DNA of 64,000 bases from Oceanospirillum sp964342385 (GCA_964342385.1 CAYFGP010000011.1:1-64000), one strand, 5' to 3'. Positions 45,805 to 55,253 are shown, counted from the stretch's first letter. Numbers and translations: made by a program. The notes: generated by a model not told the origin, from the letters alone.

Positions 45805-47412
45805 ATGGCGGTTATCAAAAGTAAAATTAATACCCGCTCCGAAGAGTTTCAGACCAATCGCTCGAACATGAAGCGCCTGGTTCAGGATCTGCGTGAGAAA
45901 CTGGCAGAAATCAAACAAGGTGGTGGCGAAGCAGCCCAGAAGAAACACCTTGATCGTGGCAAACTACTTCCCCGTGATCGTATCAACACCCTGCTGGATG
46001 AGGGTGCGCCGTTTATGGAGCTGTCTCAGTTAGCGGCTCAAAACGTCTATAAAGATCACGTACCTTCTGCGGGCATTATTACCGGTATCGGTCGTGTGAG
46101 TGGTCAGGAATGTATGATCATCGCCAACGATGCGACCACCAAAGGCGGTACCTACTACCCGCTGACCGTTAAGAAGCACCTGCGTGCACAAGAGATTGCA
46201 GAAAAGAATCACCTGCCTTGTGTCTACCTGGTGGATTCCGGCGGTGCTAACCTGCCAAATCAGGACGATGTATTCCCGGATCGTGACCACTTCGGTCGTA
46301 TCTTCTACAACCAGGCCAATATGTCCGCTAAGGGCATTCCACAGATCGCTGTGGTAATGGGTTCCTGTACTGCCGGTGGTGCTTATGTACCAGCAATGGC
46401 CGATGAGTCCATCATTGTGCGTCAACAGGGTACTATTTTCCTGGCCGGTCCTCCGCTGGTAAAAGCAGCCACCGGTGAGGTGATCTCTGCGGAAGACCTG
46501 GGTGGTGCAGACATACACTGTAAGACCTCTGGTGTAGCGGATCACTACGCGATGAACGATCAGCATGCCCTGCAGCTGGCGCGTCAGTGTGTATCCCGTC
46601 TGAACCCGAATAAGAAAGTAGAGCTGGACGTTAAAGAAAGTCGTCCACCACTGTACGATCCGGAAGAGATCTACGGCATCGTTTCTGAAGATCTGCGTAA
46701 GCCATACGATGTGCGCGAAGTGATCGCCCGTGTGGTCGACGGTTCTGAATTCGACGAATTTAAACAGCTGTACGGCACAACTCTGGTGACAGGTTTTGCC
46801 CGTATCCACGGCTACCCTGTCGGCATTATCGCCAACAACGGTGTACTGTTCTCTGAAGCGGCGCTGAAAGGTGCACACTTTATTGAACTGTGTTCTCAGC
46901 GCGGTATCCCTCTGGTATTTCTGCAGAACATCACCGGCTTTATGGTGGGTGGTAAGTACGAGTCCGAAGGTATCGCTAAAAACGGTGCCAAGATGGTAAC
47001 TGCTGTGGCGTGTGCCAAAGTGCCTAAGTTCACCATGCTGATCGGCGGTAGCTTCGGTGCTGGTAACTACGGCATGTGTGGCCGTGCTTATGATCCGAAT
47101 CTGATGTGGATGTGGCCTAACTCCCGTATCTCCGTAATGGGTGGTGAGCAGGCGGCTGGCGTACTGGCTCAGGTGAAGCGTGACAATATGGAACGCAAAG
47201 GTCAGGAATGGGCTCAGGAAGATGAAGCTGAGTTTAAAAAGCCTATCGTTGAGCAGTATGAGCACCAGGGTCACCCTTACTACGCCAGCGCCCGCCTGTG
47301 GGACGATGGTGTTATCGATCCGGCACAAACCCGTGATGTATTGGGTCTGGCGATCTCTGCCGCTCTGAATGCACCTGCACAAGAGACACGTTTCGGCGTG
47401 TTCCGCATGTAA
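45805..47412 (+). CDS. liuB: Methylcrotonyl-CoA carboxylase, carboxyltransferase subunit
   Basis: A 535-aa protein of the beta subunit family. It transfers CO2 from carboxybiotin on LiuD to 3-methylcrotonyl-CoA, giving 3-methylglutaconyl-CoA. Visible: RGKLLPRDRINTLLD, VYLVDSGGANLPNQ, GSCTAGGAYVPAM, FLAGPPLVKAATGE, and in the C-terminal half NITGFMVGGKYE and IGGSFGAGNYGMCGRAYDP. The RBS AAGGAG is strong. The 232-bp gap from liuA carries a terminator-like hairpin and a structured leader, so expression may be adjusted separately from liuA. liuC follows after 17 bp. Confidence 0.96.
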   Translation: MAVIKSKINTRSEEFQTNRSNMKRLVQDLREKLAEIKQGGGEAAQKKHLDRGKLLPRDRINTLLDEGAPFMELSQLAAQNVYKDHVPSAGIITGIGRVSGQECMIIANDATTKGGTYYPLTVKKHLRAQEIAEKNHLPCVYLVDSGGANLPNQDDVFPDRDHFGRIFYNQANMSAKGIPQIAVVMGSCTAGGAYVPAMADESIIVRQQGTIFLAGPPLVKAATGEVISAEDLGGADIHCKTSGVADHYAMNDQHALQLARQCVSRLNPNKKVELDVKESRPPLYDPEEIYGIVSEDLRKPYDVREVIARVVDGSEFDEFKQLYGTTLVTGFARIHGYPVGIIANNGVLFSEAALKGAHFIELCSQRGIPLVFLQNITGFMVGGKYESEGIAKNGAKMVTAVACAKVPKFTMLIGGSFGAGNYGMCGRAYDPNLMWMWPNSRISVMGGEQAAGVLAQVKRDNMERKGQEWAQEDEAEFKKPIVEQYEHQGHPYYASARLWDDGVIDPAQTRDVLGLAISAALNAPAQETRFGVFRM

Positions 47413-47429
47413 TCCGGAGATTGACAACA

Positions 47430-48248
47430 ATGACAACTGCAAGCAATACCTCTGCAAAGAGTGCAACCGAGCAAGTGTTATGTGAGATCTCCGCACAGGG
47501 TGTAGCAAGTATCATCCTGAATCGTCCGGAAGTGCATAACGCTTTTGATGACAAACTGATTGGCGAAATTCTGGCCGTACTGGATGAGATCAACGCAAAC
47601 GAACAGGTTCGCGTTGTGGTACTGCGCTCCAACGGTAAACACTTCTCCGCCGGTGCTGATCTGGGCTGGATGAAGCGTATGGCTCAGTACAGCTTTGAAG
47701 ATAACTTCAACGATGCCGGTGAACTGGCGCGTCTGATGCACACGCTGAACAACCTGAGCAAGCCGACGATTGCGCTGGTTCAGGGTGCCGCTTACGGCGG
47801 TGCCGTAGGACTGGCAGCGTGCTGTGATATCTGTATCGCGACGGATCGTGCCCGTTTCTGTCTAAGTGAAGTGAAGATCGGCCTCTCCCCTGCGGTAATC
47901 AGCCCATTTGTGGTAGCGGCCATGGGTGAACGTGCGGCCCGTCGTTACTTCCTGACAGCGGAAGTGTTTGACGGTGACGAAGCAGTACGTCTAGGTCTGG
48001 CCCATATGATGGTTGGCCAGGATGATCTGGAAAGCACAGCCGACGATATGGTGCAGAAACTGCTGGCCAACAGCCCGCAGAGTGTACGTCGCACCAAAGA
48101 GCTGATCGCTCGCGTCGCAAAAAGCCCGATTGATAACGAAGTGATTGAATACACCCAGCGCCTGATCGCAGAGATTCGAGTTTCTGAAGAGGGTCAGGAA
48201 GGACTGGGCGCATTTTTCGACAAACGCGCCCCAGGCTGGCAGCAGTAA
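47430..48248 (+). CDS. liuC: Methylglutaconyl-CoA hydratase
   Basis: A 272-aa enoyl-CoA hydratase/isomerase family protein. It adds water to 3-methylglutaconyl-CoA to give HMG-CoA. The crotonase oxyanion motifs are visible in HFSAGADLGWMKRMA and VQGAAYGGAVGLAACCDI; catalytic acid region SEVKIGLSPAVISPFV. The assignment as LiuC rather than a generic hydratase rests on its place between the two carboxylase subunit genes. The ATG at 47430 is favoured over the TTG at 47421 because GGAG lies ten bases before it and one base before the TTG. Ends 13 bp before liuD. Confidence 0.93.
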   Translation: MTTASNTSAKSATEQVLCEISAQGVASIILNRPEVHNAFDDKLIGEILAVLDEINANEQVRVVVLRSNGKHFSAGADLGWMKRMAQYSFEDNFNDAGELARLMHTLNNLSKPTIALVQGAAYGGAVGLAACCDICIATDRARFCLSEVKIGLSPAVISPFVVAAMGERAARRYFLTAEVFDGDEAVRLGLAHMMVGQDDLESTADDMVQKLLANSPQSVRRTKELIARVAKSPIDNEVIEYTQRLIAEIRVSEEGQEGLGAFFDKRAPGWQQ

Positions 48249-48261
48249 GCGGAGGAACACC

Positions 48262-50265
48262 ATGTTTAATAAGATTCTGATCGCCAACCGTGGCGAAATC
48301 GCATGTCGAGTAATCCGTACTGCGCACCGTCTGGGTATTCGTTGTGTGGCCATTTACTCTGAAGCTGATGCTAATGCCATGCACGTGGCTATGGCGGATG
48401 AAGCGGTCTGTGTCGGCCCAGCGCCAAGCAAAGACAGCTATCTGAAGATGGACACCATCCTGGAAGTGGCTAAGCAGACCGGTGCTCAGGCGATTCACCC
48501 AGGTTACGGTTTCCTGTCTGAGAACGCACCGTTTGTACAGAAGTGTCAGGAAGCGGATATCGTCTTTATTGGCCCTCCAGCATCTGCTATCGAAGCCATG
48601 GGTTCCAAGAGTGCGGCAAAACGCATTATGGAAGAAGCCAACGTACCTCTGGTACCGGGCTACCACGGCGAAGACCAGGACCCTGCTCTGCTGAAACGTC
48701 ACTCTGACGAAATGGGCTACCCGGTACTACTCAAAGCCACCGCGGGTGGTGGTGGTAAAGGTATGCGTGTGGTCTGGGCTGCCGATGAGTTCGACAGTGC
48801 TCTGGATGCGGCCAAGCGTGAAGCCATGAACGGCTTTGCTGACGATACCATGCTGGTTGAGAAATATCTGACCAAGCCGCGTCACGTTGAGATTCAAGTG
48901 TTCTGCGACAAGCACGGCAACAGTGTTTATCTGGCAGAGCGTGATTGTTCCGTACAGCGTCGTCACCAGAAGGTGGTTGAAGAAGCACCAGCACCAGGCA
49001 TGAGCGACGAACTGCGCAAGGCCATGGGTGAAGCCGCGGTACGTGCTGCTGAAGCTATTGGCTACGAAGGTGCGGGTACGGTTGAATTCCTGCTGGACGA
49101 AGACGGTTCTTTCTACTTTATGGAGATGAATACTCGTCTGCAGGTAGAGCACCCAGTAACTGAACTGATTACCGGTCAGGATCTGGTGGAATGGCAACTG
49201 AAAGCCGCTTCCGGTCAGACTCTGCCACTGAGCCAGGACGATGTTCAGATCAATGGTCACGCGGTAGAAGTCCGTATCTATGCGGAAGACCCAGATAACG
49301 ACTTCCTGCCTGCCACCGGTAAGCTGGAATACCTGCGTACTCCAGAAGAAAACCGCTATGTGCGTGTAGACACCGGTGTACGTGAAGGCGATGAGGTCAG
49401 CATCTACTACGATCCTATGATCGCTAAACTGATTGTATGGGATGAAAACCGTGACCGCGCTATGCAGCGTATGAGTCAGGCGCTGACCGAATACCGTATT
49501 GCTGGCATGAAGACCAATACGCACTTCCTGAAGCGTCTGATCGATAATCCTGCTTTCCGCGCAGCTGAGCTAGATACCGGCTTTATCGAGAAGCATGAAG
49601 AAGATCTGTTTGCCGACCACGGTGGTAGCCATGGCGCTAATCCACTAGCTCTGGCCGCTCTGTACACGCTGCTGAAGCAAGGTCAACAACGTCAGGCTGA
49701 AGCAGTACACAGTCACGACACCACCTCCCCCTGGCACCAGTTTAACGGCTGGCGTCTGAATGAAGAGCCTGCTCTGGCGGTGCGCTTCAAGGTGGGTGAC
49801 GAAGAGAAAGCAGTACAGGTGAACTGGCTGAACCAGGGTTTCCGTCTGTCCGTTGATGGTCATATCGTCATTGCCGATGGCAAGCTGGAAGACGACGTAC
49901 TGAAAGCCAGCTTTAACGGCCACAATCGCAACGCTTTTGTCGCTGAGCTGGAAGGTCATATCACGGTATTTACCGATCAGGGCGCATTTGAGTGTCAGTG
50001 GCTGCATCCGGATCTGGATAGCCATGACTTCGAAGAGGAAGGTGGCAGCCTGACTGCTCCTATGAACGGCAGCATCGTCGCCGTACTGGTTGAGCCAGGT
50101 CAGAAAGTTGAGAAAGGCACCAGCCTGGTGATTATGGAAGCCATGAAGATGGAACACACCATCACCGCTGCGACTGACGGTACGGTAACCGAGATATTCT
50201 ATCAGGCCGGTGATCTGGTAGAAGGTGGTGCTGACCTGCTGGCCTTTGATGCTGAGGAGGCCTGA
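48262..50265 (+). CDS. liuD: Methylcrotonyl-CoA carboxylase, biotin-carrying subunit
   Basis: A 667-aa protein. The biotin carboxylase domain (about 1-450) starts MFNKILIANRGEIACRVIRT and contains ATP-grasp motif TAGGGGKGMR and the EMNTRLQVEHPVTE active-site segment. A BT-type linker follows, and the C-terminal biotinyl domain (about 590-665) has biotin-accepting lysine in MEAMKMEHT. It carboxylates biotin with ATP and bicarbonate for LiuB. RBS GGAGG precedes the ATG. The stop TGA is followed after one base by the liuE ATG, so the two are translationally coupled. Confidence 0.97.
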   Translation: MFNKILIANRGEIACRVIRTAHRLGIRCVAIYSEADANAMHVAMADEAVCVGPAPSKDSYLKMDTILEVAKQTGAQAIHPGYGFLSENAPFVQKCQEADIVFIGPPASAIEAMGSKSAAKRIMEEANVPLVPGYHGEDQDPALLKRHSDEMGYPVLLKATAGGGGKGMRVVWAADEFDSALDAAKREAMNGFADDTMLVEKYLTKPRHVEIQVFCDKHGNSVYLAERDCSVQRRHQKVVEEAPAPGMSDELRKAMGEAAVRAAEAIGYEGAGTVEFLLDEDGSFYFMEMNTRLQVEHPVTELITGQDLVEWQLKAASGQTLPLSQDDVQINGHAVEVRIYAEDPDNDFLPATGKLEYLRTPEENRYVRVDTGVREGDEVSIYYDPMIAKLIVWDENRDRAMQRMSQALTEYRIAGMKTNTHFLKRLIDNPAFRAAELDTGFIEKHEEDLFADHGGSHGANPLALAALYTLLKQGQQRQAEAVHSHDTTSPWHQFNGWRLNEEPALAVRFKVGDEEKAVQVNWLNQGFRLSVDGHIVIADGKLEDDVLKASFNGHNRNAFVAELEGHITVFTDQGAFECQWLHPDLDSHDFEEEGGSLTAPMNGSIVAVLVEPGQKVEKGTSLVIMEAMKMEHTITAATDGTVTEIFYQAGDLVEGGADLLAFDAEEA

Positions 50266-50266
50266 T

Positions 50267-51178
50267 ATGGCACTGCCAAGCAAAGTTCGCCTGGTTGAAG
50301 TGGGTCCTCGTGATGGCCTGCAGAACGAAGCTGGTGTGATCAGCACCGAAGTAAAACTAGAGCTGATCAAACGTCTGGAAGACGCTGGTGTCAGCTATAT
50401 CGAAGCCGCGAGTTTTGTGTCACCCAAATGGGTGCCACAAATGGGCGATGCCAAAGAGATTATGCAGGCGATTCAGGCGAAGACCGAGGGTCAAGAAGGC
50501 AGCGTAACTTACGCTGCCCTCACTCCGAACGTAAAGGGTCTGGAAAGCGCCATCGCTTGCGGTGTGAAAGAAGTGGCAGTATTTGGCGCTGCTTCTGAGG
50601 CTTTCTCCCAGAAGAACATCAACTGTTCTATCGAAGAGAGTCTGGAACGCTTTAAGCCAGTGATGGAGATGGCAAAAGCCAACGGCATTCGCGTGCGTGG
50701 TTATGTCTCTTGCGTATTAGGTTGCCCTTACGATGGTGAAATCGCGCCTGAGAAAGTGGCAGAGGTGGCTAAAGCCCTTTACGACATGGGCTGCTATGAG
50801 ATATCCCTTGGGGATACCGTGGGCGTTGGTACGCCACAAAAGGCAAAAGAGATGGTGCGTGCCGTCAGCCAGTTTGTTCCGGTTGAAAAGCTGGCGGCCC
50901 ACTTCCACGATACCTATGGTCAGGCGCTGGCCAATATCTACACGGTATTGGAAGAAGGTATCAGCGTAGTGGATAGCTCTGTTGGGGGCCTGGGCGGCTG
51001 TCCATACGCTAAAGGTGCTGCCGGTAACGTGGCCAGTGAAGATGTAGTTTATATGTTGCAGGGTTTAGGCATCGAAACCGGTATTGATCTGGAGAAATTG
51101 GTTGCCACTGGTCAGTACATTACCGATACCATCGAACGACCTAATCGCTCGAAAGTCGGCCTGGCAATGAGCGCGTAA
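50267..51178 (+). CDS. liuE: Hydroxymethylglutaryl-CoA lyase
   Basis: A 303-aa protein that cleaves HMG-CoA into acetyl-CoA and acetoacetate. Family signatures: VEVGPRDGLQNE at the N-terminus (metal-binding Asp), SYVSCVLGCPYDG-like (YVSCVLGCPYDG), LAAHFHDTYGQALAN with the metal-binding HxH-like pair, and the C-terminal SSVGGLGGCPYAKGAAGNVA with the catalytic Cys. The ATG at 50267 follows GAGGAGG; the longer frame from 50225 would overlap liuD and lacks an RBS. The acetoacetate produced is the substrate of the acetoacetyl-CoA synthetase at 56342. Last gene of the liu operon. Confidence 0.97.
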   Translation: MALPSKVRLVEVGPRDGLQNEAGVISTEVKLELIKRLEDAGVSYIEAASFVSPKWVPQMGDAKEIMQAIQAKTEGQEGSVTYAALTPNVKGLESAIACGVKEVAVFGAASEAFSQKNINCSIEESLERFKPVMEMAKANGIRVRGYVSCVLGCPYDGEIAPEKVAEVAKALYDMGCYEISLGDTVGVGTPQKAKEMVRAVSQFVPVEKLAAHFHDTYGQALANIYTVLEEGISVVDSSVGGLGGCPYAKGAAGNVASEDVVYMLQGLGIETGIDLEKLVATGQYITDTIERPNRSKVGLAMSA

Positions 51179-51246
51179 TACAGTGTCGGCATAGACTGTA
51201 TTTTGGATTCTCATTAAGAGTATCAACAAGGGTTTGGCCTTGATTT

Positions 51247-51271
51247 AGGAGACTTCGGTCTCCTTTTTTTG
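51247..51271 (+). terminator. Terminator of the liu operon
   Basis: Stem AGGAGAC / GTCTCCT closed by a C(TTCG)G tetraloop and followed by TTTTTTT. A strong rho-independent signal, 70 bp after liuE. Confidence 0.92.
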
Positions 51272-51314
51272 TTTATTTACAAATAGTTACAAAACATAAC
51301 CCTTTCAAACTTAT

Positions 51315-51378
51315 TTGACAAAAACTATTGTTTTTTTTGTCATAAATCCATAGGCTAGGCCTTTGGATTTAAGCCTAG
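51315..51378 (+). promoter_or_regulatory. Promoter and overlapping hairpins before PAS-GGDEF-EAL gene
   Basis: A consensus -35 TTGACA (51315-51320) followed by two dyads that share bases and cannot both form: TAAATCCA / TGGATTTA (51343-51371) and CTAGGC / GCCTAG (51355-51378). They end 16 bp before the ATG. No known c-di-GMP riboswitch pattern is seen. Confidence 0.4.
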
Positions 51379-51393
51379 GTATTACCAGTTACA

Positions 51394-53787
51394 ATGAGTG
51401 CACCGTCTTTTACACATCTGGATTTTGCGGATCTACCGATTCCTGCCGTACTGCTTTCAACCGAAGGCAACTGTGTGTATTGCAATCAACCCGCAAAGGA
51501 CCTGACGGTTCAACTGGAATTAGATAATGCCATTAGCTTGATCCCTGCAGAATTTCGTCACCATGTGCTTTCTTCTGCGCCGCTTGGTCTCTCTCAGGGA
51601 GCCGTTTATGACACTATTTACTCCTCTATCTATACCTATCGCTGGCAAGTAATTGGTATACATGACAACTGCATCCTTTTCCTAGCTTATAACCTGACTG
51701 ATCGTGAAAACTACCGTGCTATTCTTGAGCATTCGGTAGATGGGGTTTATCAAACTAATCGCGATGGCAAATTGGTTTATGCCAACCAATCACTGGCAGA
51801 TACCTTTGGTTATTCCAATCCTCAGACCATGTGCGACCAAATTGGTAATTTGGCAGAGGACCTATACGCCTTTCAGGAAGATCGTAAACACTTCCTGGAG
51901 CAGTTGGATATGCTTGGTCAGGTGAAAAGCATGGAGCTGCGCATGCGTAAGCTTGATGGCAGCCTGATCTGGATTCGTCTGAACGGTAAAGCGATCAAGA
52001 ATAAAGATGGTCGTACCCAGTCACTTGTAGGCACCGTACACGATATTACCGCACAGAAAGATGCTGAAAGTGCATTGACTACAGCTGAAGAGAAATTCCG
52101 TAGTATTTTTGAGAACTCTCTTGCTGGACTACATCAGAGCACTCTAAATGGCCGCTATCTGAATGTAAACCAGGCTCTGGCACGCATTCTGGGTTTTGAT
52201 TCTCCAGAAGAGTGCATTTCCAATATCTCTCATATCGGTAAAAACGTTTACGTACGCCCACACGAATGGCTTAAGGCGATGAAACGCCTGCGTAAAGAGG
52301 GTTACTTCACCCTGAATGAAGTAGAGATTTATACTCGTGATGGCCAAAAACGCTGGGTAGCAGTCAGTAATCGACTGGTAAAAGCGACTAATGATCTACC
52401 TGAGCATATCGAAGGCTCTGTAATGGACGTCACCGATAGCAAGCGTGCGTTGGAGCGTATTCAATACCTGGCCCATTACGATAGTCTAACCACGCTGCCC
52501 AACCGGGTTTTTTTCCATAATGAGTTGAGTCGTCAGATTACCGATGTCGATGAAGGAATACTCAGTTCCTTAAGCCTTATTCTCATCGACCTGGATAACT
52601 TTAAAGATATTAACGACACCCAAGGTCACGTTACCGGCGATATGCTTTTGATTAAAACAGCACACCGTCTGCAAGACCTACTAGGCAATAAAGGGCAAGC
52701 ATATCGCTTGGGCGGTGACGAGTTTGCTGTGATTCTGCCCAATATCTCTGAACGCAATAAGATCAGCGAATATCTGCAGGCAATGATGGATCTGCTGAGT
52801 CAACCGGTTGAACTCAACGACAGCGATATCTCCTGTAACATCAGCGCGGGTGTTGCCGTTTATCCAGAAGCCCGTGAGGTGATTCTGGAAGGTGATAACC
52901 ATCAGCAACTGTTTAGATATGCAGATCTGGCACTATATCGCTCCAAGTCTCTGGGTCGTAATCGCTTTACCTTCTTCGCTGCCGAAATGCAGCATGAAGC
53001 GTTAAAAGAACAGCAGATTGAATGCGAACTAAAGCAGGCCATTGAAAACGATCAACTGTGCTTGCACTATCAGCCTCTTCTACACGCTAAACAAAAACAC
53101 CTCATCGGCTCAGAAGTACTGGTGCGCTGGCCTCATCCTGAACGCGGCCTGATTCCTCCATTTGAATTTATCCCTATCGCAGAAAAAACAGGCCTGATCG
53201 CCCGCTTAGATGATTGGGTACTGGAAGCATCTATCAAACAGATTGCCAAATGGCTGGCTGCTGATGTCAATACTGTGCCGCTATCAGTTAATATCTCGGC
53301 TAACCGTTTAAATCAGCGTGATTTTGCTCAGTTTGTGCAAAGCGTAATTAACAAATATCAGATCCCACCTGAGTTGCTATGCATTGAAATCACTGAACAG
53401 AATATGATCGCTAATCTGGATAATGTTCACAGCACTTTAACCTTGCTGCGTCAATCCGGTGTAAAAGTGGCACTTGATGACTTTGGTACCGGTTACTCAT
53501 CCCTGAGTTACCTGAAACGCCTACCGGTTGATAAACTCAAGATCGATCGTAGCTTTGTTATGGAAATGCATGAAGATCCTCAGGACAGAGCCATTATCAA
53601 AACGGTTCTGGAACTGGGCCACGGCCTGGGAATCTGGGTAAACGCAGAAGGTGTGGAAAACCAGGTTCAGGTGAATATGTTGCAAGACCTAGGTGTTGAT
53701 GAGTTCCAGGGCTTCTTCTTTAGTCGCCCACTACCACTGGACGATTTTGAACAAACCTACCTGATGCAGCTGGAAAAGCAGGTTTAA
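51394..53787 (+). CDS. PAS-GGDEF-EAL protein
   Basis: A 797-aa soluble protein with no membrane segment. At least two, probably three, PAS domains (about 10-100 degenerate, 105-225, 230-350; VDGVYQTNRDGKLVYANQSL and LAGLHQSTLNGRYLNVNQAL), then GGDEF (RLGGDEFAVIL; no RxxD I-site five residues before) and EAL, whose signature is EVL (GSEVLVRWPHPE). The remaining EAL residues are present: NISANRLN, EITEQN, DDFGTGYSS, LKIDRSF. Both activities look possible. The gene has its own promoter region and is single. Confidence 0.93.
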   Translation: MSAPSFTHLDFADLPIPAVLLSTEGNCVYCNQPAKDLTVQLELDNAISLIPAEFRHHVLSSAPLGLSQGAVYDTIYSSIYTYRWQVIGIHDNCILFLAYNLTDRENYRAILEHSVDGVYQTNRDGKLVYANQSLADTFGYSNPQTMCDQIGNLAEDLYAFQEDRKHFLEQLDMLGQVKSMELRMRKLDGSLIWIRLNGKAIKNKDGRTQSLVGTVHDITAQKDAESALTTAEEKFRSIFENSLAGLHQSTLNGRYLNVNQALARILGFDSPEECISNISHIGKNVYVRPHEWLKAMKRLRKEGYFTLNEVEIYTRDGQKRWVAVSNRLVKATNDLPEHIEGSVMDVTDSKRALERIQYLAHYDSLTTLPNRVFFHNELSRQITDVDEGILSSLSLILIDLDNFKDINDTQGHVTGDMLLIKTAHRLQDLLGNKGQAYRLGGDEFAVILPNISERNKISEYLQAMMDLLSQPVELNDSDISCNISAGVAVYPEAREVILEGDNHQQLFRYADLALYRSKSLGRNRFTFFAAEMQHEALKEQQIECELKQAIENDQLCLHYQPLLHAKQKHLIGSEVLVRWPHPERGLIPPFEFIPIAEKTGLIARLDDWVLEASIKQIAKWLAADVNTVPLSVNISANRLNQRDFAQFVQSVINKYQIPPELLCIEITEQNMIANLDNVHSTLTLLRQSGVKVALDDFGTGYSSLSYLKRLPVDKLKIDRSFVMEMHEDPQDRAIIKTVLELGHGLGIWVNAEGVENQVQVNMLQDLGVDEFQGFFFSRPLPLDDFEQTYLMQLEKQV

Positions 53788-53830
53788 ACATCATATCGGT
53801 GTTGATCTCAGCTGAGACCAAGATCCAATA

Positions 53831-53890
53831 CTGGGTTTCGCGAGACAAGACCTGCTTTATTAATCAGAATCATGCCACCGCTCTACCCAG
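53831..53890. repeat. Single copy of the GTTGGGT-type palindromic repeat
   Basis: A 60-bp unit running CTGGGTTTCGCGAGAC to GCTCTACCCAG. Reversed, it shares about 80% of positions with the left arm at 35205-35285, including TGATTAATAAAG and CTCGCGAAACCCA. It lies between the convergent PAS-GGDEF-EAL and DMT genes. Confidence 0.7.
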
Positions 53891-53939
53891 CTATTTCATC
53901 TTCATTTTGAAGAGAGTTAAACGCTAAATTCCTTACCTA

Positions 53940-54842
53940 TCAAACCGCTTTCGCATTCAGCCTTTTATCTTTATAGAGCCGAATAAAATTATCACTCATA
54001 AAGAACAGCAAGCTGGATAGAATAATAGCGGCACCAATCAGCATCTCTGCAGTGACAGGCTCACCATACAGCTGACTACCAATAAACAAGGCAATCACAG
54101 GTGTTACCAAGGTTATCAAAGCCACATAGGCAGGAGCCAGCTTAGCAATCAGATGAAAATAAGCCACAAAGCCCACCAAAGAGCCTAGAATCGCCAGATA
54201 AGCGACGCCCAACATACTGTTGATACTCACCTGCTGCCACTCGACCACACTGCCACTGACAAACGATGCCAAGGCATAAAATGGCAAAGAGCACCATAAA
54301 CCACCGACTGTCTGCTGCACCGGGTGTAAACCTGAACCAAAACGCTTCATCAGGATATTACTGATACTAAACAGCATTACCGCAGCCAGACAAAACAGCA
54401 CGCCATAGATGCCCTGACCACTAATCACCAACTGATCGGTAAACACAATAGCTAATCCAATCAGACCAACAACCACTGACAACCACTGCTTGATTGATAG
54501 CTTATCGTTAAGGAAAAAATGCCCCAGAGCCCCTGTCGCAATTGTAGTTAAACCAAATAACACAGAGATCAAACCAGAAGGTACCCATTGCGCTGCAAGA
54601 TAGGTTGCTCCCATGGCCCCAAAGATACCGACAACAGAGGCCAGATAGGCTCGAAATGCATACCAATGCCAGTTAAACCTCAGCTTAAATAGCTTCAGCA
54701 TAAAGACGCCCAAGGCCGCCGCAATACACATACGTAGCATCGCCGCGACTAGCGGAGGTAGGCTTTCATTACTGATAACAATAGCTAAAGGTGTGGTGGA
54801 CCAGATGATAATTGCTAGTCCGTAAGCGATTGGCACTGACAT
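53940..54842 (-). CDS. EamA/DMT family exporter behind an attenuator
   Basis: A 300-aa protein with about ten membrane segments in two EamA repeats (IAYGLAIIIWSTTPLAIV; LFCLAAVMLFSISNILM), the standard family length. Exports small metabolites, often amino acids; the substrate is unknown. The frame is open for 51 more codons upstream, but those run through the leader terminator. The ATG at 54842 follows AGGAAA at 7 nt and gives the family N-terminus MSVPIAYG. A 30-codon leader peptide and a terminator hairpin lie directly upstream, which suggests that expression depends on leader translation. Confidence 0.9.
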   Translation of the reverse strand: MSVPIAYGLAIIIWSTTPLAIVISNESLPPLVAAMLRMCIAAALGVFMLKLFKLRFNWHWYAFRAYLASVVGIFGAMGATYLAAQWVPSGLISVLFGLTTIATGALGHFFLNDKLSIKQWLSVVVGLIGLAIVFTDQLVISGQGIYGVLFCLAAVMLFSISNILMKRFGSGLHPVQQTVGGLWCSLPFYALASFVSGSVVEWQQVSINSMLGVAYLAILGSLVGFVAYFHLIAKLAPAYVALITLVTPVIALFIGSQLYGEPVTAEMLIGAAIILSSLLFFMSDNFIRLYKDKRLNAKAV

Positions 54843-54898
54843 TGTCTTTTCCTGCCTAAAAATTCCTACTCGGAAGATTAAAAAGTGGCAGCGCCCTA

Positions 54899-54930
54899 AA
54901 AAAAGAAAGGCCGCTGCAATGAGCGACCTT
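54899..54930 (-). terminator. Leader terminator before DMT exporter
   Basis: On the minus strand, stem AAGGTCGC / GCGGCCTT (one mismatch) followed by TCTTTTTTT. It lies 19 bp after the leader stop and 57 bp before the exporter ATG. Confidence 0.75.
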
Positions 54931-54948
54931 GTAAAAAGCAGATAAGCT

Positions 54949-55041
54949 TCAGAAACGTCGCCTAAATTGCGCACACGCCATCGCATGACGTGCAAATACG
55001 CGCCATGGAGCTAGTGGTAGTGCAAAATAGGCCATAAACAT
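54949..55041 (-). CDS. Putative 30-aa leader peptide
   Basis: An open frame of 30 codons with an ATG at 55041, preceded by AGGA nine bases upstream, and a TGA at 54949. It begins MFMAYF and ends QFRRRF; the three consecutive Arg codons are AGG, CGA and CGT, followed by one Phe codon and the stop. GCGAC inside this Arg run is complementary to GTCGC in the 5' arm of the terminator 30 bp downstream, so the run could form an antiterminator helix. This is the arrangement expected of a translation-dependent attenuator. The identity of the sensed compound (arginine is one guess) is inference. The rest of the 411-bp spacer (55042-55253) shows only a probable promoter region. Confidence 0.6.
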   Translation of the reverse strand: MFMAYFALPLAPWRVFARHAMACAQFRRRF

Positions 55042-55253
55042 GGTGAAGTTTCCTAATACTTGAATCTAAACTCTAATCAGATCGACAGCTACTATCGCCT
55101 AAACACTGGCGAGCACGCAAGTCCTTTATTGGTTAACTTTTGTAACGGGGTTTTATCTTAATCCTTTTCAAAGCATTCAAGCTCAGAATCAGAGCGACCT
55201 CCGAGCCAAAACCATTTATTGTCGCGAAAAATTAAAACACTCTAACCAGCCCA

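Noticed and set aside
46030..47508. Very long open frame opposite liuB (492 codons), with similar ones opposite liuC, liuD and uvrB
   Set aside because: They mirror strongly biased codon use of the real genes on the other strand, have no RBS, and their translations look like random Cys/His/Thr-rich sequence.
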